A DNA stretch of 64,000 nucleotides. It comes from Candidatus Mediterraneibacter pullicola (GTDB lineage Bacteria > Bacillota > Clostridia > Lachnospirales > Lachnospiraceae). This document shows positions 18,881 to 27,796 of the stretch, one piece after another. Made by a program: the position numbers and the translations under genes. The stretch spans positions 1 to 64,000 of the forward strand of contig DXAK01000008.1 of the NCBI GenBank assembly GCA_019117065.1. The letters are read 5' to 3'. Every line of letters starts with the position of its first letter. Within the stretch, counting starts at the first letter, position 1. The notes below the pieces were generated by a model. It worked only from the letters and a program-made list of their open reading frames with translations, was not told the origin of the DNA and searched no databases.

Positions 18881-19864
18881 CTAGTCTTGTATAACCGGAC
18901 TGATGAATAACATATTTACCGCTTCGGAAATAGTGTGGCTAATATGGTGTACCATCTCATCAATATCTTTCGGGGTCACGAACATCCCATTTAAATGTGG
19001 CGCGATCAGTTCTTTTACAAACTCATACTTTTCTCCTGTATTATAAGATCTAAGCACCTCTCCTACTCCCTTTAAAGCGTCAGAAGATTCCAACGCGCGG
19101 ATAAAATTCTCCATTGTATCGTTTACGATTGTCGCTGCATCTACTACAGTGGGGACACCAATTCCGATAACCGGGACTCCCAGCGATTCCTTTGTCATGC
19201 CGCTCCTGTGATTCCCCACGCCGGAACCCGGATGGATTCCCGTATCCGCGATCTGTACCGTGCGGTTCAGCCGTCTGCTGTTGCGGGCCGCCAAAGCGTC
19301 CACTGCTATCACAATATCCGGATTAGTCTCTCTTACGATTCCGCGCACAATCTCCGCGCTCTCCATTCCCGTCTGACCCGTAACACCGGGAACAATGGCG
19401 CTTATCAGATGGGACTGTTCCTCACCCATGGCGTATTTTCCATATTCTTTCACAATATGGCGCGTCACGGTCAGATGATCAGCCACATACGGTCCCAGTG
19501 CATCCGGTGTAACTTCCCGGTTTCCCAGACCAACTACAAGGATGGATATATCCTTTTCTTTTCCAGATATGTTTTTATCAATCAGTTCTTTCATATATCT
19601 GCACAGTTCCGTTGCGATTCCCATCTGCAGATCCTCATCTGGAAGCGCAAGATTCGGGCTCTCAAGAGTGAGATAAGTTCCCGCAGGTTTTCCCATTGCC
19701 TTAGCGCCGTTTTCCGTGCGGATCTCCACACGACTGACTTTCAATTCCTTTTCCTCATCATATTCTTCCTCGAGCACCACGCCTGAGATCTCTACATTGT
19801 CTGATTCAAACCGCTCTTTCTCCTCTAAGGCAAGATCTGTCCTCACACTGTAATTTCTCAACAT
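18881..19864 (-). CDS. gpr: Spore germination protease GPR
   Basis: Endoprotease that degrades small acid-soluble spore proteins at germination; it is made as a zymogen in the forespore and self-cleaves. 327 residues, somewhat shorter than B. subtilis Gpr. The N-terminus NYSVRTDLALEE matches the propeptide region. VVGLGNREVTPDALGP, VIAVDALAARNSRRLN and DTGIHPGSGVGNHR are strongly conserved family blocks. The start has GAGG seven bases upstream. Probably co-transcribed with spoIIP under a forespore sigma factor (inferred from family practice). Confidence 0.96.
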   Translation of the reverse strand: MLRNYSVRTDLALEEKERFESDNVEISGVVLEEEYDEEKELKVSRVEIRTENGAKAMGKPAGTYLTLESPNLALPDEDLQMGIATELCRYMKELIDKNISGKEKDISILVVGLGNREVTPDALGPYVADHLTVTRHIVKEYGKYAMGEEQSHLISAIVPGVTGQTGMESAEIVRGIVRETNPDIVIAVDALAARNSRRLNRTVQIADTGIHPGSGVGNHRSGMTKESLGVPVIGIGVPTVVDAATIVNDTMENFIRALESSDALKGVGEVLRSYNTGEKYEFVKELIAPHLNGMFVTPKDIDEMVHHISHTISEAVNMLFISPVIQD

Positions 19865-20133
19865 GATTTATCCTCGCTTTCCCGCATTTCTCGCTCGCTG
19901 CAGCATACGCCGCTTTTTTGTTTATGCACAGACATCGTCCACAGTTCAGCCCACGCCATTCGCAAAACCGCACTTCGTGCTTACTGCGGCATATGCCGCT
20001 TTTTTGCTCATGTGCTGGCGCTCATCTCATACATCTTTGCGCTTGCAGGCTCATGCAAGCATGATCTGCCTTCGCGCAAAGATGTATGGCTGAACTGTTA
20101 ATACAGTTTTCTCAATATTTCGGAAAATATGTA
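19865..20133. other. Repeat-rich intergenic region between gpr and rpsT
   Basis: No protein-coding gene is supported here. Near-identical direct repeats of about 23 bp, each containing GCCGCTTTTTTG, occur at about 19900-19925 and 19985-20010. The second includes the perfect 14-bp palindrome GCGGCATATGCCGC (19986-19999) followed by six T residues, a terminator-like hairpin reading rightward. The larger inverted-repeat element at 19941-20100 covers most of the rest. Confidence 0.6.
19941..20100. repeat. Composite inverted-repeat element, copy A (decayed relative of copies B and C)
   Basis: The outer ends form an 11-bp perfect inverted repeat, ACAGTTCAGCC (19941-19951) and GGCTGAACTGT (20088-20098). 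Inside is a 15-bp perfect inverted repeat (20028-20042 with 20074-20088, core ACATCTTTGCGC) and within that a 7-bp one (GCTTGCA/TGCAAGC). The left part, through CGCCATTC and AAAACCGCACT, matches the element at 54795-54856. No flanking target duplication was found, and the left end has lost the GTA of the consensus, so this copy looks old or rearranged. Confidence 0.6.
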
Positions 20134-20243
20134 TTGACAACCCCTTCCAGTTAGCATAAAATAAATGAGTATGTTCCAGCGGAGCGTCCGTGTCCGAATC
20201 TGCTGGAATACAGATCTACCATTTGAATTGAATGTTATAATTT
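20134..20243 (+). promoter_or_regulatory. rpsT promoter and hairpin leader
   Basis: -35 TTGACA (20134-20139), 17-base spacer, -10 TAAAAT (20157-20162). The transcribed leader carries a stem, GTATGTTCCAGC with GCTGGAATAC (20169-20211), before the ribosome binding site. S20 synthesis is autoregulated in E. coli; a similar role here is only suggested by the hairpin and the weak TTG start. Confidence 0.7.
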
Positions 20244-20256
20244 GGAGGTGTACAGA

Positions 20257-20520
20257 TTGGCTAACATTAAGTCTGCTAAGAAAAGAATTTTAGTAAACGA
20301 GACAAAGGCTGCAAGAAACAAAACAATCAAGTCTAAAGTAAAGACTGCTGTTAAAAAAGTTGAAGCTGCTATCGCACAGAAAGACGCTGAGGCAGCTAGG
20401 ACTGCACTTCACGCAGCGATCGTTGAGATTTCCAAGGCAGGAAGCAAGGGCGTTTACCACAAAAAGACTGTTTCCAGAAAAATCTCTCGTCTGTCAAAAG
20501 CTGTGAACAGCATTGCTTAA
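20257..20520 (+). CDS. rpsT: 30S ribosomal protein S20
   Basis: 16S rRNA-binding protein of the small subunit. 87 residues, helical and very basic (ANIKSAKKRILVNETKAARN, then KVKTAVKKVEAA and KGVYHKKTVSRKISRLSKAVN), full length for the family. The start is a TTG at 20257, six bases after a strong TTTGGAGGTG site. No in-frame ATG lies near it, and the mature protein begins with Ala as usual. A UUG start is also used by E. coli rpsT. Single-gene unit with its own promoter and terminator. Confidence 0.96.
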   Translation: MANIKSAKKRILVNETKAARNKTIKSKVKTAVKKVEAAIAQKDAEAARTALHAAIVEISKAGSKGVYHKKTVSRKISRLSKAVNSIA

Positions 20521-20540
20521 TTTTTATAGAGATTATTAAA

Positions 20541-20575
20541 AAGACATCCGTACCGTCAGACGGATGTCTTTTTTT
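20541..20575 (+). terminator. Intrinsic terminator after rpsT
   Basis: Stem AAGACATCCGT/ACGGATGTCTT (20541-20570) with a short loop and a run of seven T residues. It sits between convergent rpsT and the Crp/Fnr gene. Confidence 0.93.
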
Positions 20576-20593
20576 GCAGGGGTCTCTCCCGTG

Positions 20594-21268
20594 TCATACT
20601 CCCGTCAGTTCTCCTAACAGAAGCTCAAAGTGATTCCTTTCCACCCGGATCAGCCCATCCCGCTGCATCTTGCTCAGCTCATTTGACATTGCAGACCGGT
20701 CCACCCCCAGATAATCCGCCAGCTGTCGCCGGTTAAAGGGAATGTCAAACTGCTGCTCACCTCGTTGTACCGCCTGATCGGACAGGTAAGACAACAGCCT
20801 CCCCCTGATTGTCTTTGACGATGTGTTAAAGATCCTCCTTGACAGATTGAGGTTTTTTTGCGCGGATATGGAAAGAAGATTACGGATCAGCTTGCTGTGA
20901 TAGACGCAGGAGTTTGGGCAGGTGCGTATGATCCTGCCCACGTTCAGAAAAAGAATAACCGTATCCTCTGCTGCAGTCACATTGACCATCAGCTTTTCCC
21001 CCGGCACACAGGCATAAGTCTCCGCAAATATCTGTCCGGGTCCGATATGATCCAAAATACTGCGGTTCCCCCATATATCGTCATTTTCTATCAGAACGCT
21101 CCCCGAAACCACAATGCCAATGGAGGTCATTGTGTCTCCCATGTGACAGATAATCGCTTCCTTTTTGTAATGTTTTTGCTCTGCCCCCATGCATTTTAAT
21201 ATCTTTTCCGTTTCCTCTGCGGTGCTTCCCCGAAATAGAGCTGTTTTGGATAAATTAAAAAAATTCAT
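20594..21268 (-). CDS. Crp/Fnr family transcription regulator, probable regulator of hcp
   Basis: 224 residues: an N-terminal cyclic-nucleotide-binding-like beta barrel (about 15-125, with IGIVVSGSVLIEND and GPGQIFAETYACVPGE), a dimerisation helix, and a C-terminal winged helix (FNRRQLADYLGVDRSAMSNELSKMQRDGLI). Cysteines occur singly and as TCPNSC, not in the classic N-terminal FNR cluster, so a sensor such as haem or a different cluster is possible. It diverges from hcp and shares a 122-bp promoter region holding a perfect palindrome. Crp/Fnr genes next to hcp in anaerobes (HcpR type) respond to nitric oxide; that function is inferred from context. Confidence 0.88.
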   Translation of the reverse strand: MNFFNLSKTALFRGSTAEETEKILKCMGAEQKHYKKEAIICHMGDTMTSIGIVVSGSVLIENDDIWGNRSILDHIGPGQIFAETYACVPGEKLMVNVTAAEDTVILFLNVGRIIRTCPNSCVYHSKLIRNLLSISAQKNLNLSRRIFNTSSKTIRGRLLSYLSDQAVQRGEQQFDIPFNRRQLADYLGVDRSAMSNELSKMQRDGLIRVERNHFELLLGELTGV

Positions 21269-21282
21269 ATTTTCTCCTTTTT

Positions 21283-21298
21283 TGTTGTTATAACAACA
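21283..21298. promoter_or_regulatory. FNR/HcpR-like operator in the hcp promoter
   Basis: Perfect 16-bp palindrome TGTTGTTATAACAACA. A TATACT -10 for hcp is at 21320-21325, so the expected transcript start is near 21332 and the palindrome centre falls close to -41.5, the classic position for a class II Crp/Fnr activator. It also sits directly upstream of the regulator's own start (21268), so autoregulation is possible. Confidence 0.75.
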
Positions 21299-21390
21299 TT
21301 CAGATTCTCATGGTTATATTATACTCATATCACAGGATCTGACAAGGTCCAAAAAAGTATTGTGATCATTACTAAAGGAGGACATAAGAA
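21299..21390 (+). promoter_or_regulatory. hcp promoter region
   Basis: The -10 TATACT lies at 21320-21325 and there is no good -35, as expected of an activator-dependent promoter. A weaker imperfect palindrome, AGTATTGTGATCATTACT, lies at about 21355-21372, just before the AAAGGAGG site. It could be a second regulator site or chance. Confidence 0.5.
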
Positions 21391-23043
21391 ATGGAAACAG
21401 GAACAAAAGCACAGAAGATGTTCTGCTATCAATGTCAGGAGACTGCCGGGTGCAGTGGGTGTACCATGTCAGGTGTCTGCGGCAAGAAGCCGGATGTAGC
21501 AGCTATGCAGGATCTTCTCGTATATGCGACAAAAGGGCTCTGCGCTGTCACCACGCAAATGCGCGCAGAGGGAACCAGCATCCCGGAAAGGATCGACCGT
21601 CTCATCACCCTGAATCTTTTTGTCACAATTACAAACGCCAATTTTGACAAGGAAGCGATCATTGCCCGCATCAAAGAAACACTAGAAACAACACAGGAAC
21701 TGCTCCCACAGGTCAAAGAACAGAATTCTCTGCCGGAAGCTTCCCTGTGGAACCAAACAGAAGATACTTTTGAGAAAAAGGCGGCTCTGGTCGGTGTTCT
21801 CTCAACTGAGAATGAAGATATCAGAAGCCTGAGGGAGCTCATCACCTATGGACTAAAGGGACTGTCCGCGTACACAAAGCACGCCAACGCTCTTTTAGCT
21901 GAGAGCAAGGAAACAGACGCTTTTCTCCAGCGTGCTCTTGCAGCCACTCTGAACGATGCCCTGACTGTTGACGATCTGGTGGCGCTCACAATGGAGACCG
22001 GAAAATACGGCGTAGATTGTATGGCGCTTCTTGACAAGGCAAACACAGAGGCATACGGAAATCCTGAGATCACCACAGTCAAGCTTGGCGTGGAAGACCG
22101 CCCGGGTATCCTCATCTCTGGACACGACTTAAAAGACCTTGAGATGCTCCTTGAACAGACCCATGGAACAGGTGTGGATGTATATACCCACTCAGAAATG
22201 CTCCCTGGCCACTACTATCCCAAATTCAAGAAGTATAAAAACTTTATCGGTAATTATGGAAACGCGTGGTGGAAACAAAAAGAAGAATTTGAGACTTTCA
22301 ATGGCCCTATCCTTATGACCACCAACTGTATCGTCCCGCCTCTGGACAGCTACAAGGATCGTATGTACACAACCGGAGCCGCAGGCTATCCCGGTTGCAC
22401 ACACATTGAGGAGGATGAGAACGGAAAGAAAGATTTCTCTGCCATCATCGAACATGCGAAACGCTGCTCTGCTCCCGCTCAGATTGAGGAAGGCGAGATT
22501 ATTGGCGGCTTTGCCCACGCACAGGCGCTCGCCCTTGCAGACAAGGTAGTGGACGCTGTGAAATCCGGCGCCATCAAAAAGTTCGTGGTCATGGCAGGGT
22601 GTGACGGCAGGGCAAAGTCACGGAGCTACTATACGGACTTTGCAAAAGCTCTGCCAAAGGATACCGTCATCCTGACAGCCGGATGCGCCAAATATAAATA
22701 CAACAAGCTGGACTTAGGAGATATCGGAGGCATCCCCCGGGTACTGGATGCCGGACAGTGTAATGACTCCTACTCTCTTGCAGTGATCGCCCTGAAATTG
22801 AAGGAAGTTTTCGGGCTTGATGACATCAATGAGCTGCCCATCATCTACAATATCGCATGGTATGAGCAGAAAGCAGTCATCGTGCTTCTTGCGCTTCTGT
22901 ATTTGGGAGTCAAAAATATCCACCTCGGACCTACTCTTCCTGCCTTTCTCTCTCCAAATGTGGCAGCCACTCTGATCCAGAACTTTGGGATTGCCGGTAT
23001 CGGCACTGTGGAAGAAGACATGAAACTATTCTTCGAAGCATAA
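21391..23043 (+). CDS. hcp: Hybrid cluster protein (hydroxylamine reductase / NO detoxification)
   Basis: Iron-sulfur-oxygen hybrid cluster enzyme; it reduces hydroxylamine in vitro and acts on nitric oxide in vivo in other bacteria. 550 residues. The N-terminal cluster motif near residue 11 ([12 protein letters not shown], then [12 protein letters not shown]) is of the CX2CX8CX5C type of strict anaerobes, with an extra Cys inside the long spacer. Hybrid-cluster ligands appear in GISGHD-like ([10 protein letters not shown]), [40 protein letters not shown] and [13 protein letters not shown]. An AAAGGAGG site precedes the ATG. Probably controlled by the divergent Crp/Fnr regulator. Confidence 0.97.
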   Translation: METGTKAQKMFCYQCQETAGCSGCTMSGVCGKKPDVAAMQDLLVYATKGLCAVTTQMRAEGTSIPERIDRLITLNLFVTITNANFDKEAIIARIKETLETTQELLPQVKEQNSLPEASLWNQTEDTFEKKAALVGVLSTENEDIRSLRELITYGLKGLSAYTKHANALLAESKETDAFLQRALAATLNDALTVDDLVALTMETGKYGVDCMALLDKANTEAYGNPEITTVKLGVEDRPGILISGHDLKDLEMLLEQTHGTGVDVYTHSEMLPGHYYPKFKKYKNFIGNYGNAWWKQKEEFETFNGPILMTTNCIVPPLDSYKDRMYTTGAAGYPGCTHIEEDENGKKDFSAIIEHAKRCSAPAQIEEGEIIGGFAHAQALALADKVVDAVKSGAIKKFVVMAGCDGRAKSRSYYTDFAKALPKDTVILTAGCAKYKYNKLDLGDIGGIPRVLDAGQCNDSYSLAVIALKLKEVFGLDDINELPIIYNIAWYEQKAVIVLLALLYLGVKNIHLGPTLPAFLSPNVAATLIQNFGIAGIGTVEEDMKLFFEA

Positions 23044-23090
23044 TAAAATGCCCGATGAAACAGTGCACCCATCGTTTCTTCGCACGTCAG

Positions 23091-23132
23091 ATAAAGGACC
23101 ATGCAGGCTTATCTGCCTGCATGGTCCTTTAA
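23091..23132. terminator. Bidirectional terminator between hcp and ilvC
   Basis: Perfect stem AAAGGACCATGCAGGC/GCCTGCATGGTCCTTT (23093-23130) with a six-base loop, with T-rich sequence after it in the rightward direction and A-rich stem bases giving a U run leftward. It serves the convergent hcp and ilvC genes. Confidence 0.9.
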
Positions 23133-23154
23133 GTATTACATGTCCTGTAGATGT

Positions 23155-24186
<1,032 letters not shown>

Positions 24187-24199
24187 CTACCTGATTAGA

Positions 24200-24697
24200 T
24201 TAAAAATATGCTACATCCTTGCTTCCTCTGGAAAGTCCCGTGATCCCGGTTCTTGCAAGTTCCAGAATCTCGTATCCTTTCAGAAGATTGAGGAAAGCTT
24301 CCAGTTTGCTCTGAGTTCCCGTGAGTTCGACAATAAGAGAGTCCTCTTCCACATCCACGATCTTTGCCCGGAAGATATCCGCCACGGAGATGATCTCACC
24401 CCGCTGAGCAGCGCTGGCACGGAGCTTCACCATAATCAGTTCACGGCATACAGACTCTCCGTCTTTTAACACTTTGATATCCACCACATCTTCCAGCTTT
24501 CTGACCTGTTTCTCTATCTGGGACAAGATCAACTCATCTCCTGAGGACACGACCGTGATCCTTGTAAATCTAGGATCTGCCGTCATTCCTGCGGTGATGC
24601 TGTCAATACTGTATCCGCGGCGGCTGAACAGCCCTGATATGCGGCTTAAGACGCCGGGATTATTGTCTACGAGTAATGAAAATACCTGACTTCTCAT
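24200..24697 (-). CDS. ilvN: Acetolactate synthase small (regulatory) subunit
   Basis: Regulatory subunit that activates the catalytic IlvB subunit and confers valine feedback inhibition. 165 residues: an N-terminal ACT domain (FSLLVDNNPGVLSRISGLFSRRGYSIDSI, residues 5-33) and a C-terminal domain (IVDVEEDSLIVELTGTQSKLEAFLNLL). It heads a two-gene unit with ilvC, behind a good promoter. The catalytic subunit gene does not appear next to it. Confidence 0.95.
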   Translation of the reverse strand: MRSQVFSLLVDNNPGVLSRISGLFSRRGYSIDSITAGMTADPRFTRITVVSSGDELILSQIEKQVRKLEDVVDIKVLKDGESVCRELIMVKLRASAAQRGEIISVADIFRAKIVDVEEDSLIVELTGTQSKLEAFLNLLKGYEILELARTGITGLSRGSKDVAYF

Positions 24698-24751
24698 CGT
24701 TTTCTCCCTTTCTCACTCAAAAACAGAGCGCAATCTGTTTTCTCTTTAATT

Positions 24752-24780
24752 AGATTATCACCTGAGTCATTCTTTGTCAA
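24752..24780 (-). promoter_or_regulatory. Promoter of ilvN-ilvC
   Basis: -35 TTGACA (24775-24780), 17-base spacer, -10 TAATCT (24752-24757) on the minus strand. No T-box or leader peptide was recognised in the roughly 50-base leader. Confidence 0.78.
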
Positions 24781-24798
24781 GATGAATCTTCTCTTGCT

Positions 24799-26631
24799 TT
24801 ATCTCTGTTCTGCGATCCGCTCTGCCAGATCGTTTAAATACACCCACCGCTCTGTCTTCTCATCCAGAGACGTCTGCACTTTCTCCTGCTCTTCCAACAG
24901 TTCCTTTAATTTTACAGAGTTTGTGGCATTGGCGTCGATCTGGCGCCCGATCTTCTCAAGTTTTCCCTCCAGTGCGGCAATCTCATCATCAATGGTTTCA
25001 TATTCCCGCTGCTCCTTATAGGAAAACTTCAGTTTCTGGGGCGCGTGCTGCCTCCAGTCTTTTGCCCCTTTCTTTGCGTTGTTATTTCTTTCCTGTTCCG
25101 CACCGGAGTCAGAGCCGGGGGTTATCTTCTGCCTTACGACATCATTTTCCGTAATCAGCTTTCTTTTCTTCTTCGACTCCAGATAGTCCGTATAACCGCC
25201 TTCATACTGGACCACATGCCCGTCTCCATCCAGTTCCAAAATTCGGTCCGCGATATTATCCAGAAAATACCGGTCGTGAGATACAGCAATCACGATACCC
25301 ACGAAGGAATTCAGATAGTCCTCCAGTATGGTCAGCGTCGGAATATCCAGATTGTTCCCTGGCTCGTCGATCAGGAGGACGTTGGCGTTCTCCGCCAAAA
25401 CACCCAAGAGATAAAGCCGGCGCTTCTCACCGCCGGAGAGCTTTCCGATGGGCGCATACTGCATATCCGGCGTGAACAGGAACCGTTCCAGAAGCGCGGA
25501 GGCGCTGATCTTTCCGTCACGAGTGGTAATATACTCTGCAATATCCTTCACATAGTCAATAACCCTCTGAGTGTCATTCATATGCTGTTCTTCTTGGGCA
25601 AAGTATCCGATGCGGATCGTCTCACCCACCTCGATCTTCCCGGAATCTGGCTGTTCCAGTCCTGCCAGCATCCTCATGACCGTAGACTTCCCACATCCGT
25701 TCGGACCAATGATTCCAATCCTCTGGTTCCTAAGCACGATGTAACTGTAATCTTGAAGTATCCTTTTCTCACCATAGCTTTTGCTCACACGATGAAGTTC
25801 GATAGTCTTCTTTCCCATACGGGTCTCCACGGAATCCAGTTCTACTGTCTGATCCGCCTGAGGCGCCTGCGCGTTTTTTAGTGCCTCCATGCGTTCCAGT
25901 CTGGCGCGCTGCTTTGTTGTACGGGCGCGGCATCCCCGCTTCGCCCACTCCATCTCCATCCGCAGGATGCTCTGACGCTTCCGCTCGGAGGCAAGTTCCA
26001 TCTCCTCCCTCGCTGCCTTTAGTTCGAGAAATCCCGAATAATCTGCATCATATCCGTACATTTTCCCATGACTGATCTCAAGGATACGGTTCGTGACACG
26101 ATCAAGAAAATACCGGTCATGGGTCACCATCAGCACAGTGCCCCGATAAGCCCTTAAATACTCTTCCAGCCAGTTTATCATGGCTTCATCCAGATGGTTT
26201 GTAGGCTCGTCCAGTAAAAGCACGTCAAAATCCTTTGCCAGCGTCTTTGCCAGCACCAGCCGGCGTTTCTGTCCGCCTGAGAGAGCATCCGTCTTCTGAT
26301 CAAAGTCCGTAATGCCAAACTCCATCAGATTGCTCTCCACCTGCCAGTCTTCGGTGTCTCCGTTTCCCAACGCATAGGACCGGATATCCGTTCCCTCAGA
26401 AAATACCGGGTTCTGCGGAATGTAAGCGATCTTCAGCCCGTTCTGACGGACGATCTGCCCCTTGTCCGGCATTTCCTCTCCTGCCACCATCTTAAGCAAG
26501 GTGGATTTCCCCGTACCGTTGATCCCTACGATACCGATCTTGTCACCCTGCTGGACGCCAAAAGAAGCGTCGTCGTAGATCGTCTTTCCCCCGTAGATTT
26601 TGCTGATATGCTCGATATTGATGATATTCAT
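24799..26631 (-). CDS. ABC-F family ATPase (ribosome-associated, Uup/YdiF-like)
   Basis: Soluble twin-ATPase protein without transmembrane domains; ABC-F proteins act on the ribosome as translation factors or antibiotic-protection proteins. About 610 residues: first Walker A GINGTGKST, signature LSGGQKRRL, Walker B LLLDEPTNHLD; an interdomain linker rich in Arg and Lys (about 225-280); second Walker A GPNGCGKST, LSGGEKRRL, LLIDEPGNNLD. A basic stretch and a C-terminal coiled coil (DDEIAALEGKLEKIGRQI onward) resemble Uup/YdiF. The second Walker B has GNN instead of TNH. The start at 26631 was chosen for homology to MNIINIEHISK; its GGAG site lies inside a hairpin, pointing to regulated expression. 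Confidence 0.92.
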   Translation of the reverse strand: MNIINIEHISKIYGGKTIYDDASFGVQQGDKIGIVGINGTGKSTLLKMVAGEEMPDKGQIVRQNGLKIAYIPQNPVFSEGTDIRSYALGNGDTEDWQVESNLMEFGITDFDQKTDALSGGQKRRLVLAKTLAKDFDVLLLDEPTNHLDEAMINWLEEYLRAYRGTVLMVTHDRYFLDRVTNRILEISHGKMYGYDADYSGFLELKAAREEMELASERKRQSILRMEMEWAKRGCRARTTKQRARLERMEALKNAQAPQADQTVELDSVETRMGKKTIELHRVSKSYGEKRILQDYSYIVLRNQRIGIIGPNGCGKSTVMRMLAGLEQPDSGKIEVGETIRIGYFAQEEQHMNDTQRVIDYVKDIAEYITTRDGKISASALLERFLFTPDMQYAPIGKLSGGEKRRLYLLGVLAENANVLLIDEPGNNLDIPTLTILEDYLNSFVGIVIAVSHDRYFLDNIADRILELDGDGHVVQYEGGYTDYLESKKKRKLITENDVVRQKITPGSDSGAEQERNNNAKKGAKDWRQHAPQKLKFSYKEQREYETIDDEIAALEGKLEKIGRQIDANATNSVKLKELLEEQEKVQTSLDEKTERWVYLNDLAERIAEQR

Positions 26632-26690
26632 AAAATAAAAACTCCTCACAAATCTGCTTTTGAACATTCTCGCAGAGTTTGTCAGGAGTT
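26632..26690 (-). promoter_or_regulatory. Hairpin over the ABC-F ribosome binding site (candidate attenuator)
   Basis: On the minus strand AACTCCTGACAAACTCTGC pairs with GCAGATTTGTGAGGAGTT (26672-26690 with 26640-26657, few mismatches), and TTTTATTTT follows directly. The 3' arm contains the GGAG ribosome binding site, and the U-rich run touches the start codon. The structure could therefore act as a terminator, as a translation block, or both. The 5' arm overlaps the end of a 15-codon reading frame. Confidence 0.68.
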
Positions 26691-26729
26691 GTCAAGTACG
26701 AGTTCTCTACAGTATTGTTTCATGGCCAT
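26682..26729 (-). CDS. Candidate leader peptide of the ABC-F gene (15 residues)
   Basis: Reads MAMKQYCRELVLDNS and stops with TGA inside the 5' arm of the attenuator hairpin, so a ribosome finishing or stalling on it would open the hairpin. No good ribosome binding site is visible before its start (AAATAATACT), so translation is uncertain. Leader-peptide attenuation is known for several antibiotic-protection ABC-F genes. Here it is inference from the arrangement. Confidence 0.35.
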   Translation of the reverse strand: MAMKQYCRELVLDNS

Positions 26730-26746
26730 AGTATTATTTTTATATT

Positions 26747-27796
26747 TTAACTATAGCATTGTTCTTTCTTCTTCTCACACACTCGGACAGCAATCACTAC
26801 CATCAGACTGATGATAAGCAGAAAGTAGAAGTTAATCCCGCGGCTTACCAGCATGGAAGGAATCAGATATGCCCCGGTAAACACATGGGCGAAGACCGCC
26901 TGATACATCAGCTCCGTGATTCCCTGCGCTCCCGGGAGAGGCAGCATGTCCACTGCAATGTATACAGCCGCCTGAAGAATGATAATCTGCATCGCGCCCG
27001 AACCTTTCAGCCCAAATCCCAGATATACCATGTAGGTAAGGACGAACACGCTCATTCTCTGAAGAACTGTCACAAAAACTATAAAACCCAGTTTCCTTCC
27101 GTGCCCCTTTAACCACATCACCGCATTCTGGTAGCTGTCAATAAATCCTCTGATTTTTCCCTCTCGTTCTATCGAGGGCTTCCATACCTTCATACGGATT
27201 AAAAGCTTCTCAAAAAACAGCGCAGCGCTCAACATTACTTTCGGGAATAGCATGACGCCCAGAATCAATATAACAAGGAGCACATTCAGCAAAAGTCCCA
27301 GAAGATACAGCGCGAAATATCTCCCCAGCTGGTCTCTGAGAGGGTGGAGCCAGAACAGTAAGATCCCAAAGCCCATGACGACAAGCACGAACTTATAGAC
27401 CACTGCCACGGTCATGAGTACCACTGTACTGTCAGACCCGCGGTTTCCGTCCTTATTCATGTAGTAGAGCTGAACCGGCTGCCCACCTGTGGCCGATGGA
27501 GTGATGCCTGAATAGAAGAATCCGATAAAGGAATACTGAATACATCGGAACAGGGAACTTGCACGCTCTCCGTCCTTTTTTGCCTTCATAGACCGAAGGA
27601 GATACCAGATCATATAACCTTCCGCGCATACGAAGAATACCGCGAATCCCACAGCCGGGATTAGATAGAAAGGCGACATTCTTCTCATAGCCTGCCCGAT
27701 CTGCGCCAGATCTCGCCCACTAAGCAGCGCATAGAAGGTCAGCAACATAATTACAAGAAATAAGACGATCTGAAGCACCCGTTTCTTAACGTCCAT
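26747..27796 (-). CDS. Flippase-like membrane protein (lysylphosphatidylglycerol synthase TM family)
   Basis: 349 residues, integral membrane protein with about eight helices, matching the transmembrane half of MprF and the AglD/UPF0104 family, without the aminoacyltransferase half. Hydrophobic segments at about 8-26, 42-62, 125-145, 160-180 and three more in the C-terminal half; conserved-type FYSGITPSATGGQP (about 111-124) and the MLPLPGAQGITE motif near residue 285 fit the family. The start overlaps the end of the upstream papain-like gene by 11 bp, and a glycosyltransferase precedes that, suggesting a lipid or glycolipid role. Substrate unknown. Confidence 0.86.
   Translation of the reverse strand: MDVKKRVLQIVLFLVIMLLTFYALLSGRDLAQIGQAMRRMSPFYLIPAVGFAVFFVCAEGYMIWYLLRSMKAKKDGERASSLFRCIQYSFIGFFYSGITPSATGGQPVQLYYMNKDGNRGSDSTVVLMTVAVVYKFVLVVMGFGILLFWLHPLRDQLGRYFALYLLGLLLNVLLVILILGVMLFPKVMLSAALFFEKLLIRMKVWKPSIEREGKIRGFIDSYQNAVMWLKGHGRKLGFIVFVTVLQRMSVFVLTYMVYLGFGLKGSGAMQIIILQAAVYIAVDMLPLPGAQGITELMYQAVFAHVFTGAYLIPSMLVSRGINFYFLLIISLMVVIAVRVCEKKKEQCYS

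Noticed and set aside
25045-25881. A 278-codon plus-strand frame opposite the ABC-F gene
   Set aside because: Shadow frame; the minus-strand ATPase motifs leave no room for a second conserved protein.
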